A DNA stretch of 52,592 bases. Origin: Streptomyces camponoticapitis. GTDB taxonomy: Bacteria; Actinomycetota; Actinomycetes; Streptomycetales; Streptomycetaceae. A program made the position numbers and the translations under genes. The notes under the pieces were generated by a model. It ran no database searches, was not told the origin of the DNA, and was given only the letters and a program-made list of their open reading frames with translations. The stretch covers positions 1-52,592 of the forward strand of contig NZ_BMMV01000038.1 of the NCBI RefSeq assembly GCF_014646115.1, written 5' to 3'. Shown here piece after piece: positions 17,050 through 26,028 of this stretch. Within the stretch, counting starts at the first letter, position 1; each line of letters starts with the position of its first letter.

Positions 17050-18612
17050 ATGGGCAGCTTCGACTGGGAGCCGCGGAGCGGCACGCTCCAGGTCGACGAT
17101 GCCGGGTTGGCCCTCTTCGCCCTCCGGCCGGAGGATTACGACGGCAGACTCGGCTCGCTCCTCCCGCGGGTGGAGGACCGCGAACGGCTCCACGCCGCGT
17201 GGGAGGAGCACATCAAGGCCGACCGGACCTCCTTCAGTATCCATTTCCTGATCACGTGGCATGAGGGGGAGCCGCGGTGGGTTCATATGGGTGGTCGCAT
17301 TCTTCGTGACGAACGGGTGCCGCCCGGCCGGGTTGTCGGCGTGCTCCGAGATACTGCGGCGGAACTCACCGGGGCGGGCCGTGGCTTGACCTCAGCACTT
17401 CAGAGATCCGCCGAGGCGCTCTCGACGGCGCTCACGGTGAACGATGTCATCTCCGTCTTGACCGGAAGGGGCGGACTGGAACGTTTCGGCGCGGACGGGC
17501 TGGCGCTCGGTCTGATGAACGGGGAGTTCCTGGACCTGGTCGAACTGTCCGGAAACGACATGGAGCTGTTCCACGGGCTGGTGCACCGACGTGCCGACAG
17601 CACCACACCGCTCGCCGAAGCGGTGATGGCCAACGAAGCCCGTTTCTACTCCTCGGCCGCAGAGCTACTGCGGCGATTCCCGAGAATGCAGTCCTATGTG
17701 GAGCAACTCGGGGGTGTCAGCGGGGTGGCCTACCTCCCGCTGACCGCTCAGGCCCGGACCATCGGTGGGCTCGCCCTGATCTTCCGGCAACACGTACGCT
17801 TCTCGGCCGAGGACCGCGATCTCTGTCTGGGCATGGCCGCGATCCTGTCCCAGTCCCTCCAGCGGGCCATGCTCTTCGACAGCGAGCGCGATGTCGCCAC
17901 AAGCCTGCAGGAGTCCATGCTGCCGCGCAGCATTCCAAAGTTCGACGGCACCGATATAGCCGTCCGCTATCGCGCGGCCTCGAGCGGGCGAGCAGTGGGC
18001 GGCGACTGGTACGACGTGATCGCGCTGCCCGGTGGCCGCGTCGGCGTCGTTGTAGGCGATGTGCAGGGTCACGACACACATGCCGCTGCCATCATGGGAC
18101 AACTGCGCATCGCCTTGCGGGCGTTCGCCGGGGAGGGGCACGCGCCGTCGCGGGTCCTGGAACGCGCCTCCCGGTTTCTCACGGAACTGGACACCGACCG
18201 CTTCGCGACCTGCACGTACGCAGAGGTTTACCCCGCCACGGGAGAGGTAGGTGCCGCCAGGGCCGGTCACCTGAATCCCCTCGTACGGAACGGCGACGGC
18301 ACTGTCAGCGAGCCCGATCTGGAGGGAGGGCTCCCGCTGGGAATCGCGACTGAGTTCGGCCGGGAGTACTTCCCCGAAACCCGGGCCGCTCTCGCGCCCG
18401 GCGAATCCCTGATTCTGTGCACCGACGGCCTGGTCGAGGAAGCCGGCAGCGACCTCACGGTAGGTGTCGCGGACCTCGCCGAAGCAGTCAGAACCGGCCC
18501 CCCAGGAGCGGAGGCGCTGGCGGACCACATAGCCGAGTGCCTCAGCGACCGCTGGGGCACCCACGACGATGTCGCCCTCCTCATACTGCGCCGACTGCCG
18601 GCCAGGCGGTAA
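17050..18612 (+). CDS. PAS-GAF-PP2C (SpoIIE/RsbU-type) serine phosphatase
   Basis: This 520-residue signalling phosphatase starts with a PAS fold (1-105, FDWEPRSGTLQVDDAGLALF) and continues with a GAF domain (about 125-285). It ends in a SpoIIE/PP2C domain (about 290-520). The metal-binding Asp motifs are AVGGDWYDVIALP, VVVGDVQGHD, LCTDGLVEEA and HDDVALLIL. Such proteins dephosphorylate anti-sigma-factor antagonists in partner-switching cascades. The frame is open further upstream to 16522, but domain homology and base composition start at about 17050. No anti-sigma or STAS gene is adjacent. A GTG at 16861 is an alternative start. Confidence 0.88.
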   Translation: MGSFDWEPRSGTLQVDDAGLALFALRPEDYDGRLGSLLPRVEDRERLHAAWEEHIKADRTSFSIHFLITWHEGEPRWVHMGGRILRDERVPPGRVVGVLRDTAAELTGAGRGLTSALQRSAEALSTALTVNDVISVLTGRGGLERFGADGLALGLMNGEFLDLVELSGNDMELFHGLVHRRADSTTPLAEAVMANEARFYSSAAELLRRFPRMQSYVEQLGGVSGVAYLPLTAQARTIGGLALIFRQHVRFSAEDRDLCLGMAAILSQSLQRAMLFDSERDVATSLQESMLPRSIPKFDGTDIAVRYRAASSGRAVGGDWYDVIALPGGRVGVVVGDVQGHDTHAAAIMGQLRIALRAFAGEGHAPSRVLERASRFLTELDTDRFATCTYAEVYPATGEVGAARAGHLNPLVRNGDGTVSEPDLEGGLPLGIATEFGREYFPETRAALAPGESLILCTDGLVEEAGSDLTVGVADLAEAVRTGPPGAEALADHIAECLSDRWGTHDDVALLILRRLPARR

Positions 18613-18792
18613 AGAACCCGGGGCCGAGACCTGTGGCCCCTTGGATCCGGGGCTCACTTTTTGCCCAAGCCCATGGAGGTGCCTGGGCGAACGGTCCTGA
18701 GCCCCTCCCCCTGCCCACCAGGCCGATGGTGCTGAACCGCATGCATGCCAAGGGATCCCCCCTCCGGCTCGCCGGACGACGCCCCCGTTACC

Positions 18793-18959
18793 TAAGGGCT
18801 GTCCCGTAATCCCTGGCGGGCGCGCGACGACAGCTACGGCACCTCGCCGCGTTGTCGGATCGCCCGAATACGCCCAGTATGCGGACGTCCCTCCGCCTTG
18901 CGATGCACCGCATCTGACGCCGCGCGCTGATCCACCAGGGATTACGGGACAGCCCTTAA
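18793..18959. mobile_element. MITE-like element, copy B
   Basis: About 167 bp with perfect ends: TAAGGGCTGTCCCGTAAT on the left and its exact complement on the right. It is the inverse complement of copy A at 1269-1442 and is better preserved. Its right end touches the left end of the IS1380 relic, so either the IS or the MITE used the other's edge as a target. Confidence 0.85.
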
Positions 18960-18960
18960 C

Positions 18961-20630
18961 CTCGGGCGTTCATGAGCGTGCCCGTCCATGACTTGCTCAA
19001 ATAAGCGGAGAGTGCTCCTGACCTGCAACGATGGGACTTGTCTAGGGTCCTGTTGGCTGCACGGAAAGAAGCACTCTCCAGGTGAGTGAGCGTATCGGGT
19101 TGTACCCGCGTGTCCGCGTCGAGGGCGGTGGCCGTGGGGTGGTCTCGCAGGCCGGGGCGGTGCTGTGTGTGGAGACGGTTCGCAAGTCCGGCCTGGACAA
19201 CGCGATATCGGTGGCATTGGCCCCGTGGCGCAAGCCGCGGGCAGTGCACGACCCGGGCAAGGTCCTGCTGGATGCCGCGCTCAGGGTCGCTCTGGGCGGG
19301 GACTGCCTCGCCGATGTCGCCATGCTGCGGGCCGAGCCCGACGTGTTCGGCCCGGGGGCATCCGATCCCACGGTCTCCCGTCTCATCGACGCCCTCGCCG
19401 CAGCCGGACCGAAGGCGCTCACCGCGATCCGGTCGGCGCGGGCCGAAGTACGGTCGCGGGTCCGGGAGTTGGCCGGGGCGAGCGGTCCGGCCGCCGATGG
19501 TCACGTGATCGTCGACATCGACGGCGTGCTGGTCCTTGCGCACTCCGAGAAGCAGGACGCGACCGCGACCTGGAAGAAGACCTTCGGCCATCATCCGCTC
19601 GTCGCGTTCGTCGACCACGGCCAGGCAGGTTCCGGAGAGCCGGTGGCCGCGCTGCTGCGGCCCGGCAACGCAGGCTCCAACACCGCGAGCGATCACATCA
19701 CCACCACTGGGCTCGCCCTGGCCCAGCTCCCCAGACACCTGCGGCGGGGCCGGCAGACACTGATCCGCACCGACTCCGCAGGCGGGCACCCACGCCTTCC
19801 TCGACCGGCTCTCCCGCCGGGGCCGGTTGCTGTCGTAATCCGTCGGAATGACCATCACCGACGCCATTCACCAGGCCCTCCTGAACATCCCGGAGAAGGC
19901 GTGGACGCCGGCCTACGACGCAGGCGGCACCGAGCGTCCCGGCGCCTGGCTCGCAGAGATCACCGACATGCCCGACCTCTCCTCCTGGCCCACGGGGATG
20001 CGGCTCGTCGTCCGCGAGGAACGGCCCCACCCCGGAGCACAGTTGCGCTTCACCGACGTCGACGGCAACCGTCTGACCCGCTTCGCGACCGACACGAAGG
20101 GCGGCCGGCTCGCCACCCTGGAACTGCGTCACCGAAGGCGGGCCCGCTGCGAGGACCGCATCCGAAACGCCCGCAACACCGGTCTGCCAAAACCTGCCCC
20201 TGCACCACACTGCCCAGAACCGGATCTGGCTGGGGATCGTCTCCCTCGCGCTGGACCTCCTGGCCTGGATGCCGATGCTCGCTCTGACCGGCGACCCCTG
20301 CCGCTGGGAACCCAAGAAGCTCCGCCTGCGGCTGTTTTCCGCCGCCGCCCAACTCATCACCACGGGCCGCCGCCGCTGGCTCCGTATGACCGCCCGATGG
20401 CCCTGGACCGACGTCATCACCCAGGCAATCGACCGGCTCCAGGTCCTGCCGAACCCCGACTGACCAGCCACTTCGACCGCCCCGACAACCCGCGCCCCCC
20501 GGAAAGTGGAACCCGGCGCCCACCCCGACGCGACAACCGGGCCATCAGCCTGCCCCGCACCCGAAAAGACCGCACCACACAAACACAGAGTCCCCGTCAG
20601 CGAACCGACGAGGACTCATGAACGATCGAG
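18961..20630 (+). mobile_element. IS1380-family element (defective)
   Basis: The probable ends carry the shared inverted sequence CGTTCATGAG (18967-18976) and CTCATGAACG (20615-20624), enclosing the transposase frames. The outer boundaries are estimated from these repeats and from the MITE edge. Confidence 0.65.
19082..20463 (+). pseudogene. IS1380-type transposase, frameshifted
   Basis: The intact N-terminal part (GTG at 19082) reads to TLIRTDSAGG and includes HVIVDIDGVLVLAHSEKQDA with the first catalytic Asp. A frameshift near 19790 leads to GMTITDAIHQALLNIPEKAW, preceded by a TAA (near 19833) where family members have Tyr. Another shift near 20180 leads to the C-terminal frame NRIWLGIVSLALDLLAWMPM to VLPNPD. 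With two shifts and a stop the transposase is inactive. Confidence 0.88.
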
Positions 20631-20836
20631 ACTAGCACAGAACTCAGCGTCGCGCTGAGAGCCGAGCCATCCCGCGGCGGCAAGCCGCACGCTCAAATTC
20701 CAGAAGAATGCGAGCTGTTGGGGCTCGACGCGGTGCACTCCTGCGATCGCCACCCGAACGAGTGACTCCCGCACCGCGGTCTGTTTCACGATGGAATGTT
20801 TTGTAGCGCCACTCTCCCCCACGGGAACGAAACGCT

Positions 20837-21145
20837 GTGAACGCGTCGTCGAGCTGGAGCGAGCGAGGAGCCTGCCGGACCATCGCCCCCGACACCCTGT
20901 TCGTCCAGGGCCAGGAACAGAACCGGGCCAAGGCCGTCTGCCTCGGCTGCAAGGTGCGTACCGAATGCCTGGCCCACGCGCTCGACAACCGCGAAGAATT
21001 CGGCATCTGGGGCGGCATGACCGAACGCAAACGCCGCACACTGCTCCGACGACGACCGACCGTCACCTCCTGGCAACGCCCCCTGGCAACCGCCCGGAAC
21101 ACACACGAACAAACCAACGACAGCAACCACCAGCAGACCGCCTAG
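20837..21145 (+). CDS. WhiB-family iron-sulfur transcriptional regulator
   Basis: This 102-residue Wbl protein has four cluster cysteines at C13, C35, C38 and C44 (GACRTIAPD, AVCLGCKVRTECLAHA), the GIWGG turn and the basic TERKRR AT-hook-like tail. It is restricted to actinobacteria and binds a redox-sensitive [4Fe-4S] cluster, usually acting with a sigma factor. The GTG start is at 20837, with GGGAA upstream. The C-terminus after TERKRR is longer than in the smallest Wbl proteins and rich in polar residues. Its position beside nuclease genes and IS debris fits the extra Wbl genes often found on mobile elements rather than whiB1, whiB2 or wblA. Confidence 0.92.
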   Translation: MNASSSWSERGACRTIAPDTLFVQGQEQNRAKAVCLGCKVRTECLAHALDNREEFGIWGGMTERKRRTLLRRRPTVTSWQRPLATARNTHEQTNDSNHQQTA

Positions 21146-21302
21146 AGACGGCATGCGGACACGCACAACCGCCCCTGGGACGTACCATCCAGCGCGGACC
21201 CTGCCCCCACATCGTGTCGGCGACCTCGGCGGCGACACCGAAAAGACCGTAGCCTTTACACAGGGGATCCGGTTTGTCGGAGCCCTTCGGTAATCTCGCG
21301 CG

Positions 21303-22328
21303 GTGATCATTGACCGTAACGCCCGTGTCGTCCCGCCCCGCTACCCCGACCGCGGTACGCGGGCACTGATGGGTGACATCCTGGGAAAGGCCGACCAGTC
21401 TGACCTCCTCGCCGCCTTCTTGTGGATGCAGGAAGGGGTGATCGGCAGGGAAGCCCAATCCCGGTTGGAGAACGCACGAGACACCCTGCTCGCCGACCTC
21501 GAAACCCTCCAGGAGCACCAATCAGACCCGGAATTCCAGGGCTTGTCATGGGAGAGCGCACGAGCCGATCTCGACGCCGTGTTTGATTCCACCATGGCAG
21601 TCACCAGCGAGGAAGTAAATCGACTCGAAGAGATACTGCAGGCTTCAGGTGCGACTCTTGACAGGTTGCTGTGCTTTCCTCACAAGGAGCCGTCACTTCG
21701 GTTCACACCAGGGAGCCACGAATCCCCACTCAACACGGTCGTTGCATGCCGAGACCACCTCACACCCCTGAAGAGGCGACGAGAAGCCCTTGCCTCAGAC
21801 GTGTCGAAGCAAATCGACCGACTGGCCGACCTCAACAGCCGCAGGCCAGAATTCCGGCAGAGCGGGAAGAGTTACACGCCGGAACACATGCTGCGTTTTG
21901 ACTCCACAAATTTCGAGATCCTCATCTCCTGGCTGGCGAATCGGGACGGCATGACGGTCCTCCGAGACCGGGGCGGGCCCGGGGACTTGGGCGCGGACGG
22001 GATATTCCGCACACCGGACAACCGCACCGCCGTAGTCCAGTGAAAACAGACAAAGACTCTGCCAGGACGGGGAATCGGCAGCGAGCCCGTACAACGGTTC
22101 AACGGCACAGCCCGTCAGGAACACAACGCAGACATCGCTGTGATGATCACCAATGCGACGTTCTCCGAACCGGCCCGCGCCTTCGCCAGCAAGCACGAAA
22201 TCCACCTCATTGACGCCGAGCGGCTGCAGAAATGGGCCACTTGGGGAGACTCGTTCTACGAAATCATCGACATCCCGGCCCCTATTCCTACAAGCCCTAC
22301 GGCAAGCTCAGCGGGTGCCCTGTCGTGA
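21303..22328 (+). pseudogene. Mrr-like restriction endonuclease interrupted by one in-frame UGA
   Basis: The frame 21303-22328 (341 codons before the final stop) holds an N-terminal helical region of about 190 residues and a C-terminal Mrr-type PD-(D/E)xK domain. That domain has FEILISWLANRDGMTVLRDR, GDLGADGIF, VVQ-stop-KQ, HNADIAVMITNATFSEPARA and LIDAERLQKWATW. The TGA at 22041-22043 falls exactly where the catalytic QxK motif usually reads QCK, so Cys TGC appears to have become TGA. The frame is intact on both sides. Mrr proteins cleave methylated foreign DNA. I call it a pseudogene because a nonsense mutation is simplest. Confidence 0.75.
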
Positions 22329-22412
22329 CACTGCCCCGAGGCCGCTCTGCACCGCCGGCCGCGCAGTGGGCGTCCATGCTGACCAAAGGGCTATCAGAGC
22401 GGAGGAAACATA

Positions 22413-22451
22413 GCGCGGGATCGCCGGTTCGCCAAACCGGCGATCCCGCGC
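22413..22451. terminator. Perfect 17-bp hairpin, copy 1 of a repeated element
   Basis: GCGCGGGATCGCCGGTT (22413-22429) pairs perfectly with 22435-22451 around a 5-base loop. It lies between the convergent Mrr-like and NucS-like genes, so a bidirectional terminator is plausible. The same hairpin with its flank AACATAGCGCGGGATCGCCGG recurs at 47064-47098, so it is also a dispersed repeat. Confidence 0.75.
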
Positions 22452-22555
22452 ATCATGGACAGTCCACCGCCACGACCCGCCCCTACGTCGGAAGGGACCA
22501 CCCGACGACCACCAACCGACCGCGAGACGCTCACGGCCAGGATGCCGGCATGCGA

Positions 22556-23446
22556 TCACCCTGCCGCGTAGCTCGCCCGGAACAGATCCCTGGCACGCTC
22601 CACGTCCCTCGGCGTGCGGAGCTGCACCTCCAGGTCGCCCGTTCCGTGATGGCCGAGGCCGGTCACGTTCCGGGTGAACCCCGGAACGAGGTCGACGTCC
22701 TTGGGGTCGACCTTCAGGTAGACCAGGACCTTGCTGCGCTGAGGCGGGCACAGGCAGGCGAAGTTCCGCAGCCGCTGATACGCCCGGTACTGCTTGTGCT
22801 CGACCCGGTTCACGCCGTCCCCCAGACCGAGCAGAGCCTCGTCCACCGCGTCCGCCAGCTCGACCATCGACGCACCCTGCACGCCGGCTGCCGCCCGTGC
22901 GACCGCCTGCCGGCGCGCCCGGCGGATCACCCGCATGCCGTTGCTGACGGAGGCAACGGTCTCAAGACCGATCAGGTCGCTGCCGAAGAACCGGTAACGG
23001 ACCAGGTCGATTGGCCTCCGGTGCTCGCGTACGGCGTGAATGTCGTAGCGGGTGAAGTCGCCGGCGATACAGATCAGACGTGGTGCGCTCCAGAGCACCT
23101 GAGCCGCGGCCGTGGACCCGAACTGGTCGCGGACCAGGTGCTCGAACTCCGCCCGGTGGTACATCAGCCACGACAGGTAGAACAAGCCCTGGTTGATAAC
23201 GCCGGCGTCAACGCCCCGCTTGTACTCCACGATGACCGGCGACCCGTTCTCGTCCAGCCCGAGCGAATCGATCCGGCCCCCGTGAACCGGTCCCGTGCCG
23301 TACTCACTCGCCAGGAACCGGACGCCCAGCAGCGTCTCCATGTGCGCCTCGACAAGGCCCTGCACATCCGCCTCGACCTCAGCACGACGCGGCGCGACCT
23401 CGGTCACGCCGCTTTTCGTCGTATGGAACAGCTTCAGGCCCGACAC
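22556..23446 (-). CDS. PD-(D/E)xK nuclease, NucS-like/DUF5655 protein
   Basis: This 296-residue protein begins MSGLKLFHTTKSGVTEVAPR. The nuclease core GPVHGGRIDSLGLDE plus SPVIVEYKRG supplies the Asp and the ExK motif (near 59-77). It continues with NQGLFYLSWLMYHRAEFEHL, APRLICIAGDFTRYDIHAV and a C-terminal DUF5655-type fold (YLKVDPKDVDLVPG). Such proteins are widespread in bacteria and are annotated as endonuclease NucS-like or predicted transport protein; their biological substrate is not established. ATG 23446 is the natural start. The gene is convergent with the Mrr-like gene across the hairpin. Confidence 0.85.
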   Translation of the reverse strand: MSGLKLFHTTKSGVTEVAPRRAEVEADVQGLVEAHMETLLGVRFLASEYGTGPVHGGRIDSLGLDENGSPVIVEYKRGVDAGVINQGLFYLSWLMYHRAEFEHLVRDQFGSTAAAQVLWSAPRLICIAGDFTRYDIHAVREHRRPIDLVRYRFFGSDLIGLETVASVSNGMRVIRRARRQAVARAAAGVQGASMVELADAVDEALLGLGDGVNRVEHKQYRAYQRLRNFACLCPPQRSKVLVYLKVDPKDVDLVPGFTRNVTGLGHHGTGDLEVQLRTPRDVERARDLFRASYAAG

Positions 23447-23613
23447 CTCCCCCTCCTCGGCTCAGAGAGCATCAACGCCGAGTAGGCACAGGTTTGTTTC
23501 CGTGAACGACTGCGGGGCCGTGAAAGAAGTGTGTGCATGGATCGCTCTGCCGAGCCCACTCACCCCCTTCGCAGGGCTGCCGCCGCAGGGCACTCCAGGG
23601 CCTCGCCGGGATT

Positions 23614-23699
23614 CCAGCACCAATCCAGCACGGTACGGATGACGAGGGGTGATGACAGGTGACGAGAGATCAGATCATCCAGCACCTATCCAGCACGGG
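23614..23699. repeat. Pair of 21-bp direct repeats (possible integrase arm sites)
   Basis: TCCAGCACCAATCCAGCACG (23614-23634) and the near-identical TCCAGCACCTATCCAGCACG (23679-23699) lie 65 bp apart. Each is itself two copies of ATCCAGCAC. The 460-bp gap 23447-23905 has no gene. These repeats beside the decayed ychF-like end suggest an old integration site, but no integrase gene is present. Confidence 0.5.
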
Positions 23700-23700
23700 A

Positions 23701-23735
23701 AAAAACTAAGGACCCGACCCCGGAAGGTCGGACCC
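23701..23735 (-). terminator. Rho-independent terminator, minus strand
   Basis: Read leftward, GGTCCGACC-TTCC-GGGGTCGGGTCC forms a GC-rich hairpin followed by TTAGTTTTTTCCC. It lies 170 bp past the phoX stop and would end that transcript. Confidence 0.65.
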
Positions 23736-23762
23736 CTTATGACCTGCATGTTTGCCAGATCA

Positions 23763-23830
23763 GCGACGTGGTGCTAAGTCACTCGCTACACGTTGAAGCG
23801 GAACTCCATCGCAGTCCTTGCCCTGCATCG
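23763..23830 (-). repeat. ychF-like 3' end remnant, copy A
   Basis: On the minus strand ATGGAGTTCCGCTTCAACGT then TAG encodes MEFRFNV-stop, close to the conserved C-terminus VVEFRFNV of the GTPase YchF. Blocks GACGTGGTG, GAAGCGGAACTCCA and CCTTGCCCTGC recur in the same order at 27041-27091. The rest of ychF is absent. Confidence 0.4.
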
Positions 23831-23905
23831 ATGTGGTAATCCGGCGACCTGAACGCCGACGCCAGTGCCGCAACCGCTGCGGACCGGCGTCGGCGTGGAG
23901 TGCGC

Positions 23906-25783
23906 TCAGCGGGCGCCGACCACACCACCGTCTTCCCTGGTGATGACGATCGTGGCAGACCGGGGACGGCCGGTGGGGCTGAAGTCGGGCCAGTTCGAAC
24001 TCAGCCGGGGGTTCTCGGGCGTACCGGAGTCACCGGGGTGCTGGATGTTCACGAACAGCGACCGGCCGTCCGGTGTGGACGTGATGCCGGTGATCTCGCT
24101 GCGCGGCGGGCCGACCAGGAACCGCCTGATGTCGCCGGTGTCAGGGTCGGCCGCGAGCATCTGGTTGTTCTGCGCGACGCCGTTGACCGTCGGCTGGGTG
24201 CCGTCGGTCTGGATCCACAGCCGGCCCTGCGCGTCGAACCAGAGGCCGTCGGGCGAGCCGAATGCCTGGTCCGGGGGAACGGTGGCGCCGCTGGCCTCGT
24301 CCCCGGCGAGCAGGAAGATGTCCCACTCGAACTTCTCCGAGCTGGGGTTGCGGTTCTCGTCGATCTTCATGATGTGCCCGAAACGGTTGTTGAGCCGTGG
24401 GTTGGGCGCGTTCACCGACTCGGTTCGGGCCGTGTTGTTGGTGCAGGTGAAGAACACCGCGCCGGTGCCGGGCTGCACCGAGCACCACTCCGGGCGGTCC
24501 ATAGGGGTGGCTCCCACGGCGTCCGCGGCAAGACGCGCGTGGATCAGCACCTGGGCCTGGTCGGCGAACCCGTCGGCCTTGGTCAGGCCCGGCTTGCCGT
24601 GCACCAGCGGCAGCCACCTGCCGGAGCCGTCCTCATCGAACCGGGCGACGTACAGAGTGCCCTTGTCGAGGGGGCTGCGCCGACGCTTGAGCGCGTCCTT
24701 GATCGGCTCGGCGCCCACGAACTTGTAGAAGTAGTCGAACTGCGTGTCATCGCCCATGTAGACGACGGCCTCGCCGCGCCTGCCGCGCACGACGACGGCG
24801 TTCTCGTGCTCCATGCGCCCCAGGGCGGTCCGCTTCTTCGGCTTCGACGAAGGGTCGAAGGGGTCGATCTCGACCACCCAGCCGAACCGGTTGTACTCGT
24901 TGGGCTCCACCCGCATGTCGAACCGCCGTTCCGTGGTGTACCACGGGTACGGGCTCTCCGATCCGATGCCGTAGCGCTCCTCGACCGATCCGGCCGGCGG
25001 CGGTTCCTCGTCGTAGAAGAAGTACTTGTTGATCGTCTCTTCGCACGTCAGGTAGGTGTCCCAAGGGGTCGGCCCGCTGGCGCAGTTGTTCAGGGTGCCC
25101 AGCACCCGGACGCCGTGGGGGTCCGCGCCGGTGCGCAGCAGCGGGTGGCCCGCCGCCGGACCGGTGATCTCGGCAGGCGTGGTCATGGTCACCCGGCGGG
25201 CGTACTTGGATTCGTTGAGGTGCCACTGGCCGTTGCGGCGCCGCTCGATCTCGATGATCGACACACCGTGCGCGGCCATCGACTTGGCGGTCTTCTCCGA
25301 TGTCCAGTCGGCACGGCCGTCGGTGTGCAGCAACTGCTCGGCCGTGGCCTCGTGGTTCACGCAGAGCAGACCGGAGCGAGCGCCCCTGAGCGGGAAATAC
25401 CACATGCCGTCGTGCTGGTCACCTGCCTGCTTGGCCTGCTCGGCGGCGGTGTTGCCGGCGTCCTCGGCGTAGGCGGGCCCGGACGGCACGATCGGGTCGC
25501 CCCAGGGGTAGAGCACTTGGTATCTGTAGCCCGGCGGCAGCACGACCTCGTCGGCGGTACTCGGTGAGACCGCGGGGAACCCGAGCAGCGGCTTACGGCC
25601 ACCGTGAGTCGCGACTCCCGCCTGTTCCGCCGCGGCTGCCGCGGGCGGGGCCGCGAAGAACGACGCGGCGGCGGTGACGAGCCCTCCGGCAACCACCGTC
25701 CTGCGGGACAGACGACGCTGGGCCAGTTCGGACATCGAAGGTGAAGCAGAAGGTGAAGGGGAAGCGGGTGTGTCGGGGCGCAC
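23906..25783 (-). CDS. phoX: PhoX-family secreted alkaline phosphatase
   Basis: This 625-residue protein carries a Tat signal (QRRLSRRTVVAGGLVTAAAS, about 22-41, ending in an Ala-rich cleavage site). It is followed by the PhoX/DUF839 beta-propeller: LPPGYRYQVLYPWGDP, WYFPLRGARSGLLCVNHE, WDTYLTCEETINKYFFYDEE, RFGWVVEIDPFDP, GRMEHENAVVV and YMGDDTQFDYFYKFV. PhoX is a Ca2+/Fe3+-dependent phosphomonoesterase that scavenges phosphate outside the cell. I chose GTG 25783, with GGAGG six bases upstream. The frame is open to 25906, but that would put the promoter inside the gene. A PHO box lies about 90 bp upstream. Length and motifs are normal for the family. Confidence 0.92.
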   Translation of the reverse strand: MRPDTPASPSPSASPSMSELAQRRLSRRTVVAGGLVTAAASFFAAPPAAAAAEQAGVATHGGRKPLLGFPAVSPSTADEVVLPPGYRYQVLYPWGDPIVPSGPAYAEDAGNTAAEQAKQAGDQHDGMWYFPLRGARSGLLCVNHEATAEQLLHTDGRADWTSEKTAKSMAAHGVSIIEIERRRNGQWHLNESKYARRVTMTTPAEITGPAAGHPLLRTGADPHGVRVLGTLNNCASGPTPWDTYLTCEETINKYFFYDEEPPPAGSVEERYGIGSESPYPWYTTERRFDMRVEPNEYNRFGWVVEIDPFDPSSKPKKRTALGRMEHENAVVVRGRRGEAVVYMGDDTQFDYFYKFVGAEPIKDALKRRRSPLDKGTLYVARFDEDGSGRWLPLVHGKPGLTKADGFADQAQVLIHARLAADAVGATPMDRPEWCSVQPGTGAVFFTCTNNTARTESVNAPNPRLNNRFGHIMKIDENRNPSSEKFEWDIFLLAGDEASGATVPPDQAFGSPDGLWFDAQGRLWIQTDGTQPTVNGVAQNNQMLAADPDTGDIRRFLVGPPRSEITGITSTPDGRSLFVNIQHPGDSGTPENPRLSSNWPDFSPTGRPRSATIVITREDGGVVGAR

Positions 25784-25869
25784 GTACGGCCTCCAGCCAA
25801 GATCAACAACGGGGATGCCCCTGTCAGGGGTTCGCCACGCTAGGAAGCCGAGATGGCCTGATTTCCCCT

Positions 25870-25891
25870 CGAAGGTAAACGGAAGGTCAAG
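25870..25891 (-). promoter_or_regulatory. PHO box (PhoP-binding direct repeats)
   Basis: Read on the minus strand, CTTGACCTTCC is followed directly by GTTTACCTTCG, two 11-bp direct repeat units of the Streptomyces PhoP site (consensus GTTCACC). The location upstream of phoX and the exact 11-bp period support phosphate-starvation control by PhoR-PhoP. Confidence 0.8.
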
Positions 25892-26028
25892 AGAGGGAGG
25901 TGTCAAGGTGGAACTCCGGGATCCACCGGGGCGATTGGGATCAAGGCGCGGCCGTCGGCCGCGCCGGCACGCCGCCGATGCGCGCCGTGGGTTCCCGGCC
26001 CGCCCGTGCCCCGTTCACGGGTGGCAGG

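Noticed and set aside
20644..21310. Minus-strand ORFs opposite the WhiB-like gene
   Set aside because: The plus strand encodes a complete Wbl protein with all four cysteines; the minus frames lack motifs.
23900..25567. 555-residue plus-strand ORF
   Set aside because: It mirrors the phoX gene on the minus strand, which has a Tat signal, all family motifs and a PHO box.
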